Assembly: GCF_905475465.1 (NCBI RefSeq)
Contig: NC_062248.1
Span: forward strand, 6,138,001-6,202,000
Source of the DNA: Pieris napi
Lineage: Eukaryota > Arthropoda > Insecta > Lepidoptera > Pieridae
Direction: 5' to 3'
DNA length: 64,000 nucleotides
Part shown: piece by piece, positions 1 to 11,989 of the stretch
How positions within the stretch are numbered: the stretch's first letter is position 1
How the letters are laid out: every line of letters begins with the position of its first letter
Position numbers and translations under genes: made by a program
Notes under the pieces: model-generated
The model's input: the letters and a program-made list of their open reading frames with translations, nothing else
Told to the model about the DNA's origin: nothing
Databases searched by the model: none

Positions 1-363
1 GTCCACATTCTCAATACTATGTATTTCTTCGAAACCTGTTTTAATTTGGTCAAGCATTTTCTCAACGATAAAATTAGAAAAAGGGTAATGAAACAAACAA
101 TTATATGGAAAATGAACTAAGAATCTAAGCGGCTCGCGTCTTCCTTCCGTCCACGCCAGTAAACGCAACTGTGAGCGCGAGAATTGAGTGCGCGCAGATG
201 CGAGCCTTGCGTGAGTTGCGCTAAAGAGGCGCACCAAACCATTGCCGTGACTGCAGGCACGCAGCTCGCGAGCTGCACATTCGCGGCACATTCGCCAGAT
301 GTGGACGCACCCTAAAATGTTTTAAATTTTGTCATTCATTATATTTCAAAAACTAAAATACAG
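1..363. repeat. Intron of gene A with a GC-rich repeat-like block
   Basis: The window opens inside an intron of gene A. Positions about 130-316 are GC-rich and CpG-rich (gcgcgcagatgcgagcc), in sharp contrast with the AT-rich flanks. Both ends carry a gtccac sequence in opposite orientation, as in a non-autonomous DNA element. Family assignment is not possible by eye. Confidence 0.35.
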
Positions 364-1623
364 TTTCAGATACACAACAAAAACTATGTGGAATTTTATA
401 AATGTGTGCCACGAGAAGTCTTGCCTGTTGAGTACGGTGGAGAGGGTGGCACCACGAGAGAGATTATAGGTAGTGAAATGTATTAGTTTAAATAGATGAA
501 CTTAATTGAATAGAAATAATATGTATAATTCTGAGAGGAGCCCAAATTATCAAAAATAACTGATCAACTAACAAAAAATAAAAAAAGGTAAAAAAAATGT
601 AGTAAAAAAAATAGTTATGAACACATATTTGCCCAACCAATTTGTAAGGCGTTATCAAACTTGTATACTACACACTACAGATAACATCTCTTTACAGATA
701 TTATTGTGTTCGTTATTATTACGGTTCGTATATTATAAATATAATATATACAAGATCCATTGGATGACAAGCAATGGATGTAAGCTTATAAATATTACCG
801 TAACAACTTTATGGTTAGAGCGGCGAACAAATTTAATAACTTAAAGATTGACATCGATATGTTCGCTGAGAGTGTGGTGACAGCCAGGAAAGCATTAACA
901 CAAAATTACTTCAACCAGGATGAATGAAATGCATTGAGATTTAGATTCTGTTTTTTTCTTTTTTGTATTATAAACTAAAAAATATTTGGCATGTATACCT
1001 TGTTGTAAAAAAAAAACTATATGTGAAGATTTTTAATTGGCCCATAATCTTAATATATATAAATCTCGTGTCACAATGTTTGTCCTCAATGGACTCCTAA
1101 ACTACCGAACCGATATCAATCAAATTTGCACACCGTGTGTAGTTTGATCCAACTTAAAAGATAGGGTAGTTTAAATCTCAAATAATAGTCGCAATTTTAA
1201 TTTATTGCAAAATATTTGTTTATTATTTGATACAATTCTAACAGATGGCGCTGTGTTAAAATTATCAACGTTTCACATAAGCTGTCATCTACCTTTCACA
1301 TAAGTTCTCCTACCGTTTCCCTTGAATAGTTTACTACTATGTAATATAACAAAAACCTTAGCCACAGCAACGCTTGGCCGGTCTGCTAGTGTTATATATA
1401 TATATACATCTATTTCTGTATTGTGCTGTGAATCTTCTGAATAAATAAATAAATAAACTATGACACTTGTGTAGATAAAACAGATATTTTTACTTTTTTA
1501 AGGTCTATTATTTGAAATGTAATTTTTACAGATTACTGGAAAAGAAAATTTAGAGAGTACGAAGGTTGGTTACGTGAAGATTTTGAATACAAATCGGACG
1601 AATCACAGCGACGGAGAAGATAA
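364..1623 (+). CDS. Gene A: CRAL-TRIO domain protein, 3' end only (two last coding exons)
   Basis: Partial gene cut by the left window edge. Exons are 364-469 (acceptor AG at 362-363, donor GT at 470) and 1532-1623 (acceptor AG at 1530-1531, stop TAA). The first exon reads FQIHNKNYVEFY, then PREVLPVEYGGEGGT, which is the conserved end of the CRAL-TRIO lipid-binding fold. The second reads DYWKRKFREYEGWLRED and ends in four arginines. Intron phase 1 between them matches the last intron of genes B and C downstream. By family knowledge, such proteins bind small lipids such as tocopherol, retinoids or phosphoinositides in the cytosol. The ligand cannot be read from sequence. Unlike B and C it lacks the C-terminal GSFRxL motif, so its tail is shorter. 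It could be a young pseudogene, but the visible part is open and correctly spliced. Confidence 0.8.
1064..1389 (+). mobile_element. Short non-autonomous Helitron-like element in the last intron of gene A
   Basis: Starts TCTCGTGTCACAATG after an A and ends GGCCGGTCTGCTAG before a T, which fits Helitron insertion between A and T and the CTAG 3' end. The start closely matches the element at 54553. No coding capacity. Confidence 0.65.
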
Positions 1624-2333
1624 CTTTAATTTGTAGCACTATTATATTATTGGTTTAAAAGGCAAATTTTTATATATTTTGTAATTAATTATATTTCTAT
1701 AGCGTTATGATATTTTATTCCTTTTAACTGATATCAATTCCCAATACATAATGGTGAAATTATTAAACTTGTTTTCGTATAGGCATTTTTAAAATCAAAT
1801 TGTGGCAAATAGATAGACGGTTACGACAAGCATTAATTACAAAAATTCTACCTTTAGACTAACGCGAAAAATTTACATCATTATAACTAAATCGTTGTGT
1901 ACGGTTGATTGACAGCAATTGTTATATTTCAATTTTGTAAAAATTCCAAACAAAAAGCACTCAAACCGATCGAAGTTTAACAAAAATACACTTATTCATT
2001 TTGATTGTTGAATTTTAAATTATAAAACAGTACCGATCTTACCAATGGGGCAGACTTAGAATGGGGTTGATTGAATTTTTTCTTTGCATTTATCACTTTA
2101 TGTTTTCATAGTGGATAGACATAGTAGAATGGTTCGCTGACTTTCTATAGACTGATCATGAAAGATTTCGATAATCATCTGGTCATTGAATTTTTATAGC
2201 GCAACAAATAACAATCTTATTTGATCTCCGAGTTACAATCGTCGTTTTGTCTAATAAAAAAAAATTCAACGTCTTCAAAAAGATAATATATAAAGCCATC
2301 AATACAATAATATATAATTCACTTCCAAATTAA
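1624..2333. other. Intergenic DNA after gene A
   Basis: AT-rich sequence. It includes the gene A 3' UTR. I see no gene, strong poly(A) hexamer or recognisable repeat here. Confidence 0.5.
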
Positions 2334-3182
2334 CGTGGCTTTATTAATAAACGTTCTACGATAACTAACTCAACCGTGTTCACGAACTATGTACTACAAA
2401 GAATGGATGGTGGTGCACAGGTTGATGTAATCTACACAGAATTTGAGAAAGATTTTGAATAGAGTTGATCACACCATCTTATTGCATAAGGTCTAACTCT
2501 TAAGGCCGATTTACATTATCATTAGTGTTTAGGAGAGTGCTTTAGGATAGAACTTTAGTTGAAACATGTAAACGCTACTTGCTTTAGTAAACGCTACGCT
2601 AAAGAACTTGCCTTTCAAGTTGTACTAAAGCACTCTCCTAAACACTAAGATAATGTAAATCGGCCTTTAGAGTTACTTGTATATCTACATCGGTTGTTCT
2701 GGTCATATATGTATATCCAATCGTGGACAGGCAGTTGCAATTGGCAGTGCCAGAAGTGACTTTGTTCATATGAGTTCTTGAGTTCCTCAAGGATCAATGT
2801 TAGGTCCTCTGTTATACAACGCATATCTTTATGACATAAATAGTATTAACAATTATAATTACCTTATGTTCGGTGATAATAAAAATATACTTATAAATAA
2901 ACAAAGAAGATGGCTTACAAAATGTCAGACTTAAACCTTTGTGTGTGTGTACTGTGTAATAACTTATAATGAACATTTTGACACAATAGTTGACAAAGCC
3001 TATAAGCTGCTTGGTTTTGTAAAACGTGGTAGTGAACATTTTCATGATGTCAACTGTATCAAAGTGCTGTACAATAAATATTATACATATGTTAGAAGTA
3101 TTCTTGAATATGGTTGCTTGGTTTGGTCACCTAGTTAGTACACAAAGAAAAAATTCAAATTTTTGTACAACTTCTAAAAATG
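2334..3182 (+). pseudogene. Decayed jockey-like LINE reverse transcriptase fragment
   Basis: Broken reading frames preserve reverse-transcriptase blocks in order: RGFINKRSTITN, then VDVIYTEFEKDFE followed by a stop, SSGVPQGS-like and LGPLLYNAYLYDIN-like sequence near 2765-2850, a degraded FGDN where the catalytic FADD/YADD should be, and VDKAYKLLGFVKRGSEHFHD with VRSILEYGCLVWSP near 2985-3135. Stops and frameshifts make it inactive. A 164-bp MITE has inserted into the middle (2503-2666). Confidence 0.65.
2503..2666. mobile_element. Harbinger-type MITE with TTA target duplication
   Basis: Terminal inverted repeats of about 43 bp starting AGGCCGATTTACATTATC are flanked by TTA on both sides (2500-2502 and 2667-2669), the target duplication used by PIF/Harbinger elements. 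At 164 bp it has no coding capacity. It splits the LINE fragment. Confidence 0.7.
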
Positions 3183-3218
3183 TCTGCGACATCAATTTTT
3201 AATAAACATGTTACGAGT

Positions 3219-3520
3219 CAGTGGCGTAACAGTAACATCTGGGGCCCGTGGCAAATGCTTTTGATGGGGCCCTATCAGTAAAAATCGTTACGTTGTACTC
3301 AGTTTAATTTTATTATCTTTGAGATTTTCAGCGTACTATATGTCCCACTAATAGCCTTAGGCCTCCTCTGTTAGGCGGGAGGGAATGGTCTGTAGTCCCC
3401 ACGCTAGCCCAATTCTTATTGGAGACTTCACATTCATCCATAGAACGTAATATCTTTTGAGCAGGGGCCCTCTTGGTTCGGGGGCCCGTGAAATTTTGCC
3501 AGCCTATTGTTACGCCACTG
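3219..3520. mobile_element. hAT-type MITE with 8-bp target duplication
   Basis: Ends CAGTGGCGTAAC in inverted orientation, flanked by perfect 8-bp repeats TTACGAGT at 3211-3218 and 3521-3528. TIRs starting CAGTGGCG and an 8-bp duplication are diagnostic of the hAT superfamily. The 302-bp interior is non-coding with several ggggccc stretches. Confidence 0.8.
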
Positions 3521-3528
3521 TTACGAGT

Positions 3529-4063
3529 ATTATACTAAATTGTTAGTTACATCAGTTAATTATGAAGAGGAGATATTAAATAACTTTGAAGCCTTTCAAT
3601 AGCTTCGCAAGTAAATACTCCTTAAGTACCTACTACGCACAAGTCTTAAATTAAAGCGGTTTAAACTTCAAATCGTAGAACTTCAGCTAGTTAGTACTCA
3701 AATCGACGCGGAACTAGGGAAATTTATCTGCCATAAGGAGGTCATGTTTATAATTAACAGATGTAATAAATTGCACGCATTATGCTGTGGTATTCAATGT
3801 CAATGAAAAGTAAACGGGAAAAACAAATAAACAATAAAATACTCGTATATAAATAGGTACTTGACGTTAAAATATACCTTGCTGTCGGAGAACGGTCTTA
3901 CTTACAGTAATTGTCTTTGGTAAAAGGTGGCACAAATTCAAGGTCACATCAAGGCCATAGAAACCTATAGTGAATCACCAACGCTCGATTAGACAACGCG
4001 TTGTTGTAAATATTATGTATAGGTATAGCTCGAAAACGAGTCGGTGATAAGCTGATAACCATT
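3529..4063. other. Intergenic DNA between the hAT MITE and gene B
   Basis: No open frame or recognised repeat. It may include further decayed LINE sequence continuing from 3182, but I cannot show that. Confidence 0.4.
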
Positions 4064-4278
4064 CAGTTACTTCGACACCTGATATTGCTCTGACGTTTTT
4101 AATGGTGCTATTAATACATACAGTTTATAGCAGTGATAATATCTTTATCATTTCGGGTTAATCGTGTCAGTAAATAGCGCGTGTTAAGGAAAATTTTAAA
4201 TGTGAATTTTATTGATAGTCTATTGAACACGCTCACTATTATACACGAAAGGCGTAACTCGTATTTTTGTAGTTCTAG
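4064..4278 (+). other. Candidate non-coding first exon of gene B
   Basis: Gene B's first coding exon starts just after a splice acceptor, so an upstream exon is needed. A strong donor, ctag|gtaagt, lies at 4275-4284, and a TCAGT initiator-like site sits near 4064. No other good donor stands out between the preceding repeats and 5500. This is an inference from splice-site shape only. Confidence 0.3.
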
Positions 4279-4619
4279 GTAAGTGCTATTGTAATTAAGA
4301 TCAGAGTATAATTAATATGTAAGTTAGACAAAACTGTAGCTAAACAAAAACTGCCTAACGGACCATAATCATGGAGATAGCTAAGTAGCTATTATCAAAA
4401 TAAAGTTAATTTGATTGGGTATAAATTCGTGCAATTGATATATTTTTTAATATGCTAAATATTAAGAAAAGAAAAGGTATTTGAACATTATAACATGGAT
4501 TAGAGAGGAGATTAAATAAAATACCGAATTATTTATAGAGATGCAAAAAGTGTACTTCGATTTTTGTTTATTTAATACCTAGTCTTACCATAAATACTGA
4601 AACAAATAAAAAAAAAGTT

Positions 4620-4800
4620 CTATTGCAAATAACATTCCTAACTCATCTTTTAAAATACGCGACATGGTTTCTTCGGGTTCTTTCCCTTAGGTACTGCTTT
4701 GACCACCTTTTTCGTACGAACACTACGTGGACGGCCAGATCTTAATCTCAGTTTGGTTTCGGCAGATTTGGTTCTCTTTATCACCAATATTTTGCGATAT
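4620..4800 (-). pseudogene. Fragment of a mariner/Tc1-type transposase, N-terminal DNA-binding part
   Basis: On the minus strand a frame reads RSGRPRSVRTKKVVKAV and continues, after a frameshift, as ETMSRILKDELG. This GRPRS hinge between two helix-turn-helix motifs is typical of mariner-like transposases. The catalytic domain is absent. A 23-bp hairpin (4786-4836) abuts the fragment. Confidence 0.5.
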
Positions 4801-4836
4801 TAAAATGGAGTGGCCATTTTAATATTGCAAAATATT
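4786..4836. repeat. Inverted repeat, 23-bp arms with 5-nt loop
   Basis: Arms 4786-4808 and 4814-4836 (aatattttgc...aaaatgg) are complementary except at one position. The loop is agtgg. It could be the joined ends of a lost DNA transposon. Confidence 0.6.
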
Positions 4837-5531
4837 GAACAATGTATCTGGCGCCAAAATGAGAATACTCAATGAACAATCATATAAAAATGACAGATTC
4901 CAAATTCAAATGTAATATTTTGTTTATTTTTAATTTTAACAGTATTTATGGCCAGACTTAGTATATTATTTATTTATTTATTAACACTTCGTTGCATATA
5001 CATTAATATAGTACAATTGACATAATTAAATAAAAAGGATATAATAGTATATTAGATAGTAGACAATACATTTTAATTACATTAAATAAATTTAATGCAC
5101 AGGAAATCTGTCTTCATATCAATACTTAACCAATTGTGTCCCTACTTCTAAAAAAACTAAATCAATCTTATACCAACTTAAACAATAACGTGTCTCTATT
5201 CATCACGGCATAAATACTTTTTTAAACCGTGCACTTCGTTGTCATCTGTGAATTTTTATTTAAACAATTTACAATTGAACAAGTTTTTATGGAGATTTTC
5301 ACACTCCAGAGGGAAATGACGCAGATAAATTTGCCAAAAATGCTGTTAAAAACATGTATAAAAACTTCCAAAACAACCATTAAATATCACATAAGTTATT
5401 GTAATATATTCTGAGATTATATAAATAAACTCAATTCTTGTCCTGACTGAAGTATAAGTAGTCAGAAGACACTGAAGTTAAATTAAATGGGATAGGCAAA
5501 CTTTACAAATATTAATATTTTTCTCATAGGT
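4837..5531. other. Intergenic DNA upstream of the gene B start codon
   Basis: AT-rich. No gene or clear repeat. It probably lies within the 5' UTR intron of gene B. Confidence 0.4.
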
Positions 5532-8500
5532 ATGGCGAAAATACGAGAATTGAGCCCTGAATTGGCTGAAATCGCCAAAAAAGAATTGAATGAAAACCCA
5601 AAACGGACCGCAAACGACATTCAGCATCTCAAAGATTGGCTAGCTAAAGAACCACATCTAAGGGCTAGAACAGGTACACCATGAACTCCTTTTAAAAATT
5701 AGGTCAATAGATTGTTTTATTTACAGCTTTTTATCCTCAAAATTATAAAACGTTGTAAAAGAAAGGATCGAAATTGGTGGAAAATTATTCGCGCCAGATT
5801 TTACTATACAGCCTTGCGATTCTGTAACTCACTTTTCGAACTCACAAAAACTTCACTCTTCGAAACAATAAACTACAAGCTCCCTTCTTATCAGAATGCC
5901 AAATCGTAAAGTGACTGCTTCACGACTGATTTGAGCGCGACCGCCGCTGTGTGAGTTCGAAAAGTGAGTTACAGAATCGCAAGGCTGCTGACCACGATAC
6001 GAGTTCCCGATCCAGAAAGAGAGACTACAGAGATTGCATTGAATAGTTGTCTATATTATAATAATTATTTCTAATGTGTGTTTTAGATGATCAATGGCTT
6101 GTAGCTTTACTACGAGGATGTAAGTTTAGTTTGGAAAGAGTCAAAGAGAAGTTAGATTTGTATTACACACTTCGGACAACTGCAGCTGATGTGACACTTC
6201 GCCGTAAGCCAACGGAGCCGGAATTTCTGGAATTTCTAAGACTTGGGTAAATTTATTATCTTTATAAAAGATTTTTATGTGAAAATAGCACTTGAATCAT
6301 TCTTGTTAATTGCGCAAAAATAACATTTCATTTCAAATTATTATCATGCAAGAAATGGTTTTTGTAGTTGATGCTGCTAAAAATGCTTTTGTGAAAAATA
6401 GTTATTTCGATATGTGGAAAAGCAATCATGATGCTATAATGTATAAAAACATTTAATTGACTGCCAGTTTTTGACTACTCGTGTTTTGTTACAATAATGC
6501 TGTGGCCAAATTGTGAATATACAACTTGATTCTAGTTAAGTAAAGTGTTATTTAAATCATATATATTTATATACTGTTATAGTAATATACTATGTAACAT
6601 TAATAATTAATTATTTCTAATACACAAATGCACAAAAAAACAAGAACAATAAAAACAAAAACTAACCTTAAAATATAATAACTAAGATATATTATTAAAA
6701 GGAGTCCCTTTAGGAACTCTAATTAAATAATTATTGAATTTTTTGTTATCTCATATTTTACTTCATAAGAATCATTAGGTAATAAATATTTTTTTAATTT
6801 CCAGAACATGTCTTATATTGCCAAAGTCAAGCAAACTTCACCCTCGCGCTATTTTGATACGCGCTGGGAGATTTGACATAAACAAATACGATGTTACGGA
6901 TATTATGTGTATCTTATATTACTTGGTTCAGGTACACTACTTTTTATTATTTAATAATATGAATAATTCCAAAATTGGAGTAACACGATACAAGATTTGG
7001 TTAGAATTAAATTTCAGAAAGTAACATAATATATACCAAATTTTGAGTGTTTCATTTTACAAATTTAGGAATAGTTAATAATTGTGCACATGGTTTATCA
7101 TTTACAATACTCCCCAGTACGCTTACCTTACCTAATATAGTAATTAAAATTAAAATAAATTATTTATTGTAAAAGTTAAGATCTGTTAGGAACTGTCAAA
7201 AGAAAGAGCATCTCTAGTCCCACCACGTTAGTCTTTCCGTTTTACCAATAACGATCAAACGAACGAAGCAAAATTAGAATTTGGTTGGAATATCTTGCGG
7301 TCTCGAAATATCATTCAAACATGGCTTCGTTTCTTTAGTGATGTTTACCGCTCAGACATTTAATACTCTCATTATAATCATTAATTAGGAATCCTATGTT
7401 AATCATGTAAAGTTAAATTGAACAATTACAAAATTTTGCGTTTTATTGCTTCCGGAGTCGGCGTTGAAAATTAACTCTACGTCACTCATTTTACGTGTTT
7501 TCAACATCAAAATTTATTTAATCATTGAGATTTTTGTTTTTAAAAAGGCTAGCTGATTTTGAATACTAGATATTTCCATAGATCTAAAAGCTACCTATGT
7601 ATTCTTACTGATAACTTATATTGACAAGCAATTTAATCATTGGCATTAAGGCATTGGCTCATACTAAAGACGATTAAATCGCTTTTATATGGCAAGACCA
7701 CGGGTACAAATATTATGATACTTATTATAATACACATTTGTTATATCAATCGTGATTGTTTAAATAATAAATAACGCTGAATGTTAACGTTTTATCGTGG
7801 TTAATAATTGTAAATTTTTAACCGAATTCTAAAAACCCGAAGATTCGTATCTATATTGTTTTTCAATAATAATATTTGACTAGTTTTTTGTAATAATTAT
7901 CATGTTTTGTTAACATCATTAAATTGGTTTAATCCTACAAAAAGGTATAATTGCTAGATCACGTAAATAAAAGGTAGTGATAACTTTAATAAGTATGTGT
8001 AGTTTTATTAATGTTGATTTTTCAGATATTGGTAATGGAAGATGACGCTGCGTCAATAGTGGGTACTATAATAGTAGTGGACTATGAAGGGTGTACGATG
8101 TCTCATCTAACTCTAGTAAATCCTAGTGTTCTCCGGAAACTCGTAGCCGTCAGCCAAGTATGCGCTTAGCCATATTATTTTATTACTATCTATGACAAGT
8201 AGACTTAGATTAGATGATATCAAATATTTCTGGCGATCACTGGAGCTACCTTACAATAGAGATACACGATACTTAACATAATTTACGGTACATTTATTTT
8301 TATACAAAGATACTGTTCTAACGTTAATTGTCTTCTCTATACAAAGTGGAATAACGAATGTAAAGTGGTTATAAGCCTATTATTAAACGAGGACGTTAGT
8401 ACGGTTGTTTCTGTGGTTGCTATTATTTTTATGGAAATAACATCGTAACAATAATTATAGACTAAATTTCATCAATGTTATAGATCTTTAAGCTTTTAGC

Positions 8501-10807
8501 AATCGTTCAGACGAGGAGTAACTTGACCAACATTTTAATATTGCGTAGAAAAATCGCAAATTTTCTTGTTCGACGTACTAAATCTATAATCAACTAATCA
8601 AATCAATACAAATCAATACAACCAATCGAGACGATCGCTCCAAAATCTGCATATCAAAAATATCTATTTAAAATCCTTCTAAAAAGGCCCCTCTATATAA
8701 CATAATTTTTAATATTAAAAAATTGATTTCTTCACCTAAGAAAGTTAAATTTTAAGACAAATTCCAAATCATTGTAATTGAAAAGCCTGTGGGGCGTGGG
8801 TGTCACGTTGGGAAACGCTGCTATATAGGGTTGTGGCGCCACTGGTTTATTATAGAAAGCGCAGTTTGTAGAAAAAATACTTCAGAGCGTGTAATGAATC
8901 TGGGCATCATGTTACATATTATCTTATCTGGTATCTACCAACCAAACGAATGTGTCCAGATTATTATCTCCTACGACGATACTACAATCAATTTTTTTGT
9001 TGATTTATGCATTTCTAGAATTGTGTGTTTTAGGATTCACTTCCACTTCGTCTTAAAGGGAGCCACCATCTTAATGTTCCGTCTGGCGTTGAAGTTATTT
9101 TCAAACTCATATCAGGATTCTTAAACAACAAAGCTAAGGAAAGGGTAGGTTTAAAGGGTTTGCATTTCTAAGAATTAATTTTAAGATTTTAATTACAATT
9201 TGTATATGTTAAAAATGTATATTAAACCAGAGCGTCATTATCGTCATCATTTATTTATTGAGGAGTATTATTAATAAAGTCTTTTAACGTATAAAAGGCA
9301 CTGATGTAAAATATAAGCGATATGAAAGTGCTAAGATCGCCTACAAATCTTATTTTCTTCGGTTCAATGTAAATTTTTAGACAAGTTAAAAAATTATTCC
9401 CTTTCTTTAAAAATTAGAATTATAATATTTTTTTAAATAATATAAATTGTGTTAGTAATAGCTTAAACAGAGTAAAAAAAATAATTAAACATTTAACAAA
9501 TTTTAATAATAATTTAGCTAAAAATACACAAAACATATGAAGAATTACACGGGGTGTTACCTAAGGAAGTGATTCCAGTTGAATATGGAGGAAGCGGAGG
9601 AACAGTAGCAGATATAACTAGTAAGTACTAAAGACAGTTTGTCTTTGTAAATATAATGAAAAACCTCCACAACAGGAAGAGGCGTAGACACTTTTAATTG
9701 TCGAATTCGAAGCTTTCGACACTTTCCAACCTGACATGACAATACAATATTACTACAGTGGATTTAATTTATTTGGTACGACCTTGGTTGTAGCGACCAT
9801 TTAGCTATAACGACGTTAAATCTAAGTTCCTTGAATTTAAAGCATACTTTAGTACAAAATTCATGTGGCTATAGCGACTTTGGATGGAACGTCGAGTTCG
9901 GTTGTAGCGACTGTTTTTAATGAATTGTTTGTAACAAATTCCTAGAAATCACATGAAGATATTGCGATCGGAGTCAGCCGCCAAAGACACAAATATTTAT
10001 TTCTTTCACTAACATTTCTTATCTTTTGTTTACATTCACACAAATGGTCAGTAACTGTGGAGATATATATCAGTTAAGTTTGTAGGTAAGCGTTTCGGAG
10101 TAAAATTTATGGGTCAGTTTGAAAGTGATATTCTAAGTAGCAACAGGGTAAACTATTGAATAAGTATGACTGCTAGACGCACATTCACTGTTTGTCATTC
10201 ATTCAAGAAGAGGCGGAAGTCATATGAAAACTGAAAAACTTAACCGTCGGCTTGCGGTTTTTATTAATCAATTGTGTAAATTGTGTAAATTTACCAGTGA
10301 ATAACTATTTGTGCAAATGTTTTTAATATAAATTAATATAAACTATACACATGAACGTGTCTGTATCTCTACCTTTGCTTGTAACGACTTCCGGATATAA
10401 CGACGAAATTAGAGTGGTTATGTACGTGTTTGTTAAATTCCACTTCAAAAAGCAACAGCTTTAATTAAACCGGCACTAAATAAATTTATGTTAATGTTTA
10501 TAAAAACACGAACAAAGGCATTAAAAGACGTAAAGATTGTAATAAGAATAAAATTTTGCGATTTTATTGCATTATTTACATAATAAGGTTTTCAGTACTA
10601 ATCTATTAGTTCTATTCATATTCCTTATATTTTAAATGCTTTATGCCTCATATCTTTACAGAATACTGGGAAAATAAAATAATTGAATACAAGGATTGGA
10701 TGAGAGACGAAATGAAGTTCGGAACTGATGAGTCACTTCGGCTCGGAAAACCACAGGGTGTTGACATTTCCAATACAGGATCCTTCAGAGCCCTTGAAAT
10801 CGATTAA
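5532..10807 (+). CDS. Gene B: CRAL-TRIO (alpha-tocopherol transfer protein-like) protein, 306 aa, seven coding exons
   Basis: Exons 5532-5673, 6087-6246, 6805-6931, 8026-8157, 9034-9144, 9518-9620 and 10662-10807 join in frame to 921 nt, all with AG/GT borders. Residues 1-100 form the helical CRAL-TRIO N region (LKDWLAKEPHL, DDQWLVALLRGCKFSLERVK). About 105-258 are the Sec14-like lipid pocket (IVVDYEGCTMSHLT; LPLRLKGSHHLNVPSGVE; PKEVIPVEYGG at 239-249). The C terminus carries TGSFRALEID. Family members are cytosolic carriers of hydrophobic ligands. The ligand here is unknown. The start codon is the only in-frame ATG of the first exon and lies two bases after an acceptor-like AG (5528-5529), so a non-coding 5' exon is likely, perhaps ending at 4278. 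A near-twin, gene C, follows on the same strand. An intron at codon 143/144 is absent from C. Confidence 0.87.
5809..5987. mobile_element. MITE with 38-bp perfect terminal inverted repeats, intron 1 of gene B
   Basis: Arms 5809-5846 and 5950-5987 (starting cagccttgcgattctgta) are exact reverse complements around a 103-bp centre. The CAG start suggests hAT or CACTA type, but no matching target duplication is visible. Short and non-coding. Confidence 0.65.
9770..10415. repeat. Degenerate repeats with TATAACGAC motif, intron 6 of gene B
   Basis: A roughly 35-base pattern (tgtagcgac...tataacgacg) near 9782-9821 recurs in direct orientation at 10371-10410, with shorter copies near 9868 and 9900. 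It is probably a decayed DNA element or satellite fragment. The family is not identified. Confidence 0.35.
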
Positions 10808-11689
10808 TGTATAAGATTATTAAATAATAATTAGTTTAAACGCATTTAGAGTTTACTTCCACACTAGATCGGGTGTAGCAAGTTTAAGGGTGTTACTTGA
10901 AAAGATTATAAAAAAATATAATATATTTGACAGAATAATGTTTTATTTGAACCTTGCGCATGAATATGAATTAATTATGCGATTTACTGTACGTGATGAG
11001 AATAATATGTTAATCTGTATTACGAGTTATTTTAATGCGATATATGTACCTACATCGCAATATTATCTTGACAATGCGCATGGGCATGGCTAAATCAAGC
11101 GTTTAGTTGCAATTCTATAGTGGAATATCGACTATTACAGATATACACGACTGTATTACATAATATTTATTGAGAAAAACTTTATATTTGAAGAACAGGT
11201 AACCGAACGGAAGTAGGAAAATGACTACCCGCATTTAACTATAATTAATGATTTGAGAAATAAAAAAAATAACTTTGGTTTCTTAACCAGGATGAGATTA
11301 TACAGTTTTTTTCCAATCGACAATGTCAAATGATTTGCATTTTCAGGGGATTGATCCGTGGTGTATAGTTTTCAGGATAATAGCTGAAATGTCTCATGAA
11401 AAATATAAAACTCTCGCCATAGCGTCCTGCTTACTAGATTATAAATCGAAGGTTTTAAAAATAATCTACACTAATAGGATCTTATTATTTCAACACCAGT
11501 CAATTTAAATTAGAAAAATTGTTAGTTAGTTTAATTGTCTTTATGCGGACTAATTATTATTACAACTTTAACGTTAAGTTTTAGCTATCGCAACTGATTG
11601 CCAAGTTGTAAACAAGTTTATTAAGTCTTTAAAAAATTAATGGTTAATGCAATAACATTATATTTTTTGCCTTATATTAGTTGACTTTG

Positions 11690-11714
11690 AATTCGTGTTG
11701 TGAGCGGTCGCAAG
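11690..11714 (+). other. Candidate end of a non-coding first exon of gene C
   Basis: A donor caag|gtgagt at 11711-11720 would splice well to the acceptor at 11984-11985, four bases before the gene C start codon. The exon's 5' end is not visible. A TSS between about 11540 and 11690 is likely. Confidence 0.3.
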
Positions 11715-11989
11715 GTGAGTAACATTTGTGTTTAAAAATATTTATAAAACTTGACCTTATCATTAAAGTAGATTTTGCGGCGTTGGCTAGCTTGTTTTAA
11801 TATCATATAAGGTATTCTAATTGGTAAATTTAATTTTAAAATTCTTTTAAACTTATGTAAATAATTTGTATACAACAAAATTGATACCATTACAATTTAA
11901 CTAATACCTAGTCCTTAATCATTATTCGTATGACATTTGTATAACGTAGGAGATATTTAAAATTAATTTTTTATTTCATTCACAGATAT

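Noticed and set aside
8789..9124. 111-codon open frame in intron 4 and exon 5 of gene B
   Set aside because: It overlaps the true exon 9034-9144 in a different frame and has no recognisable protein features.
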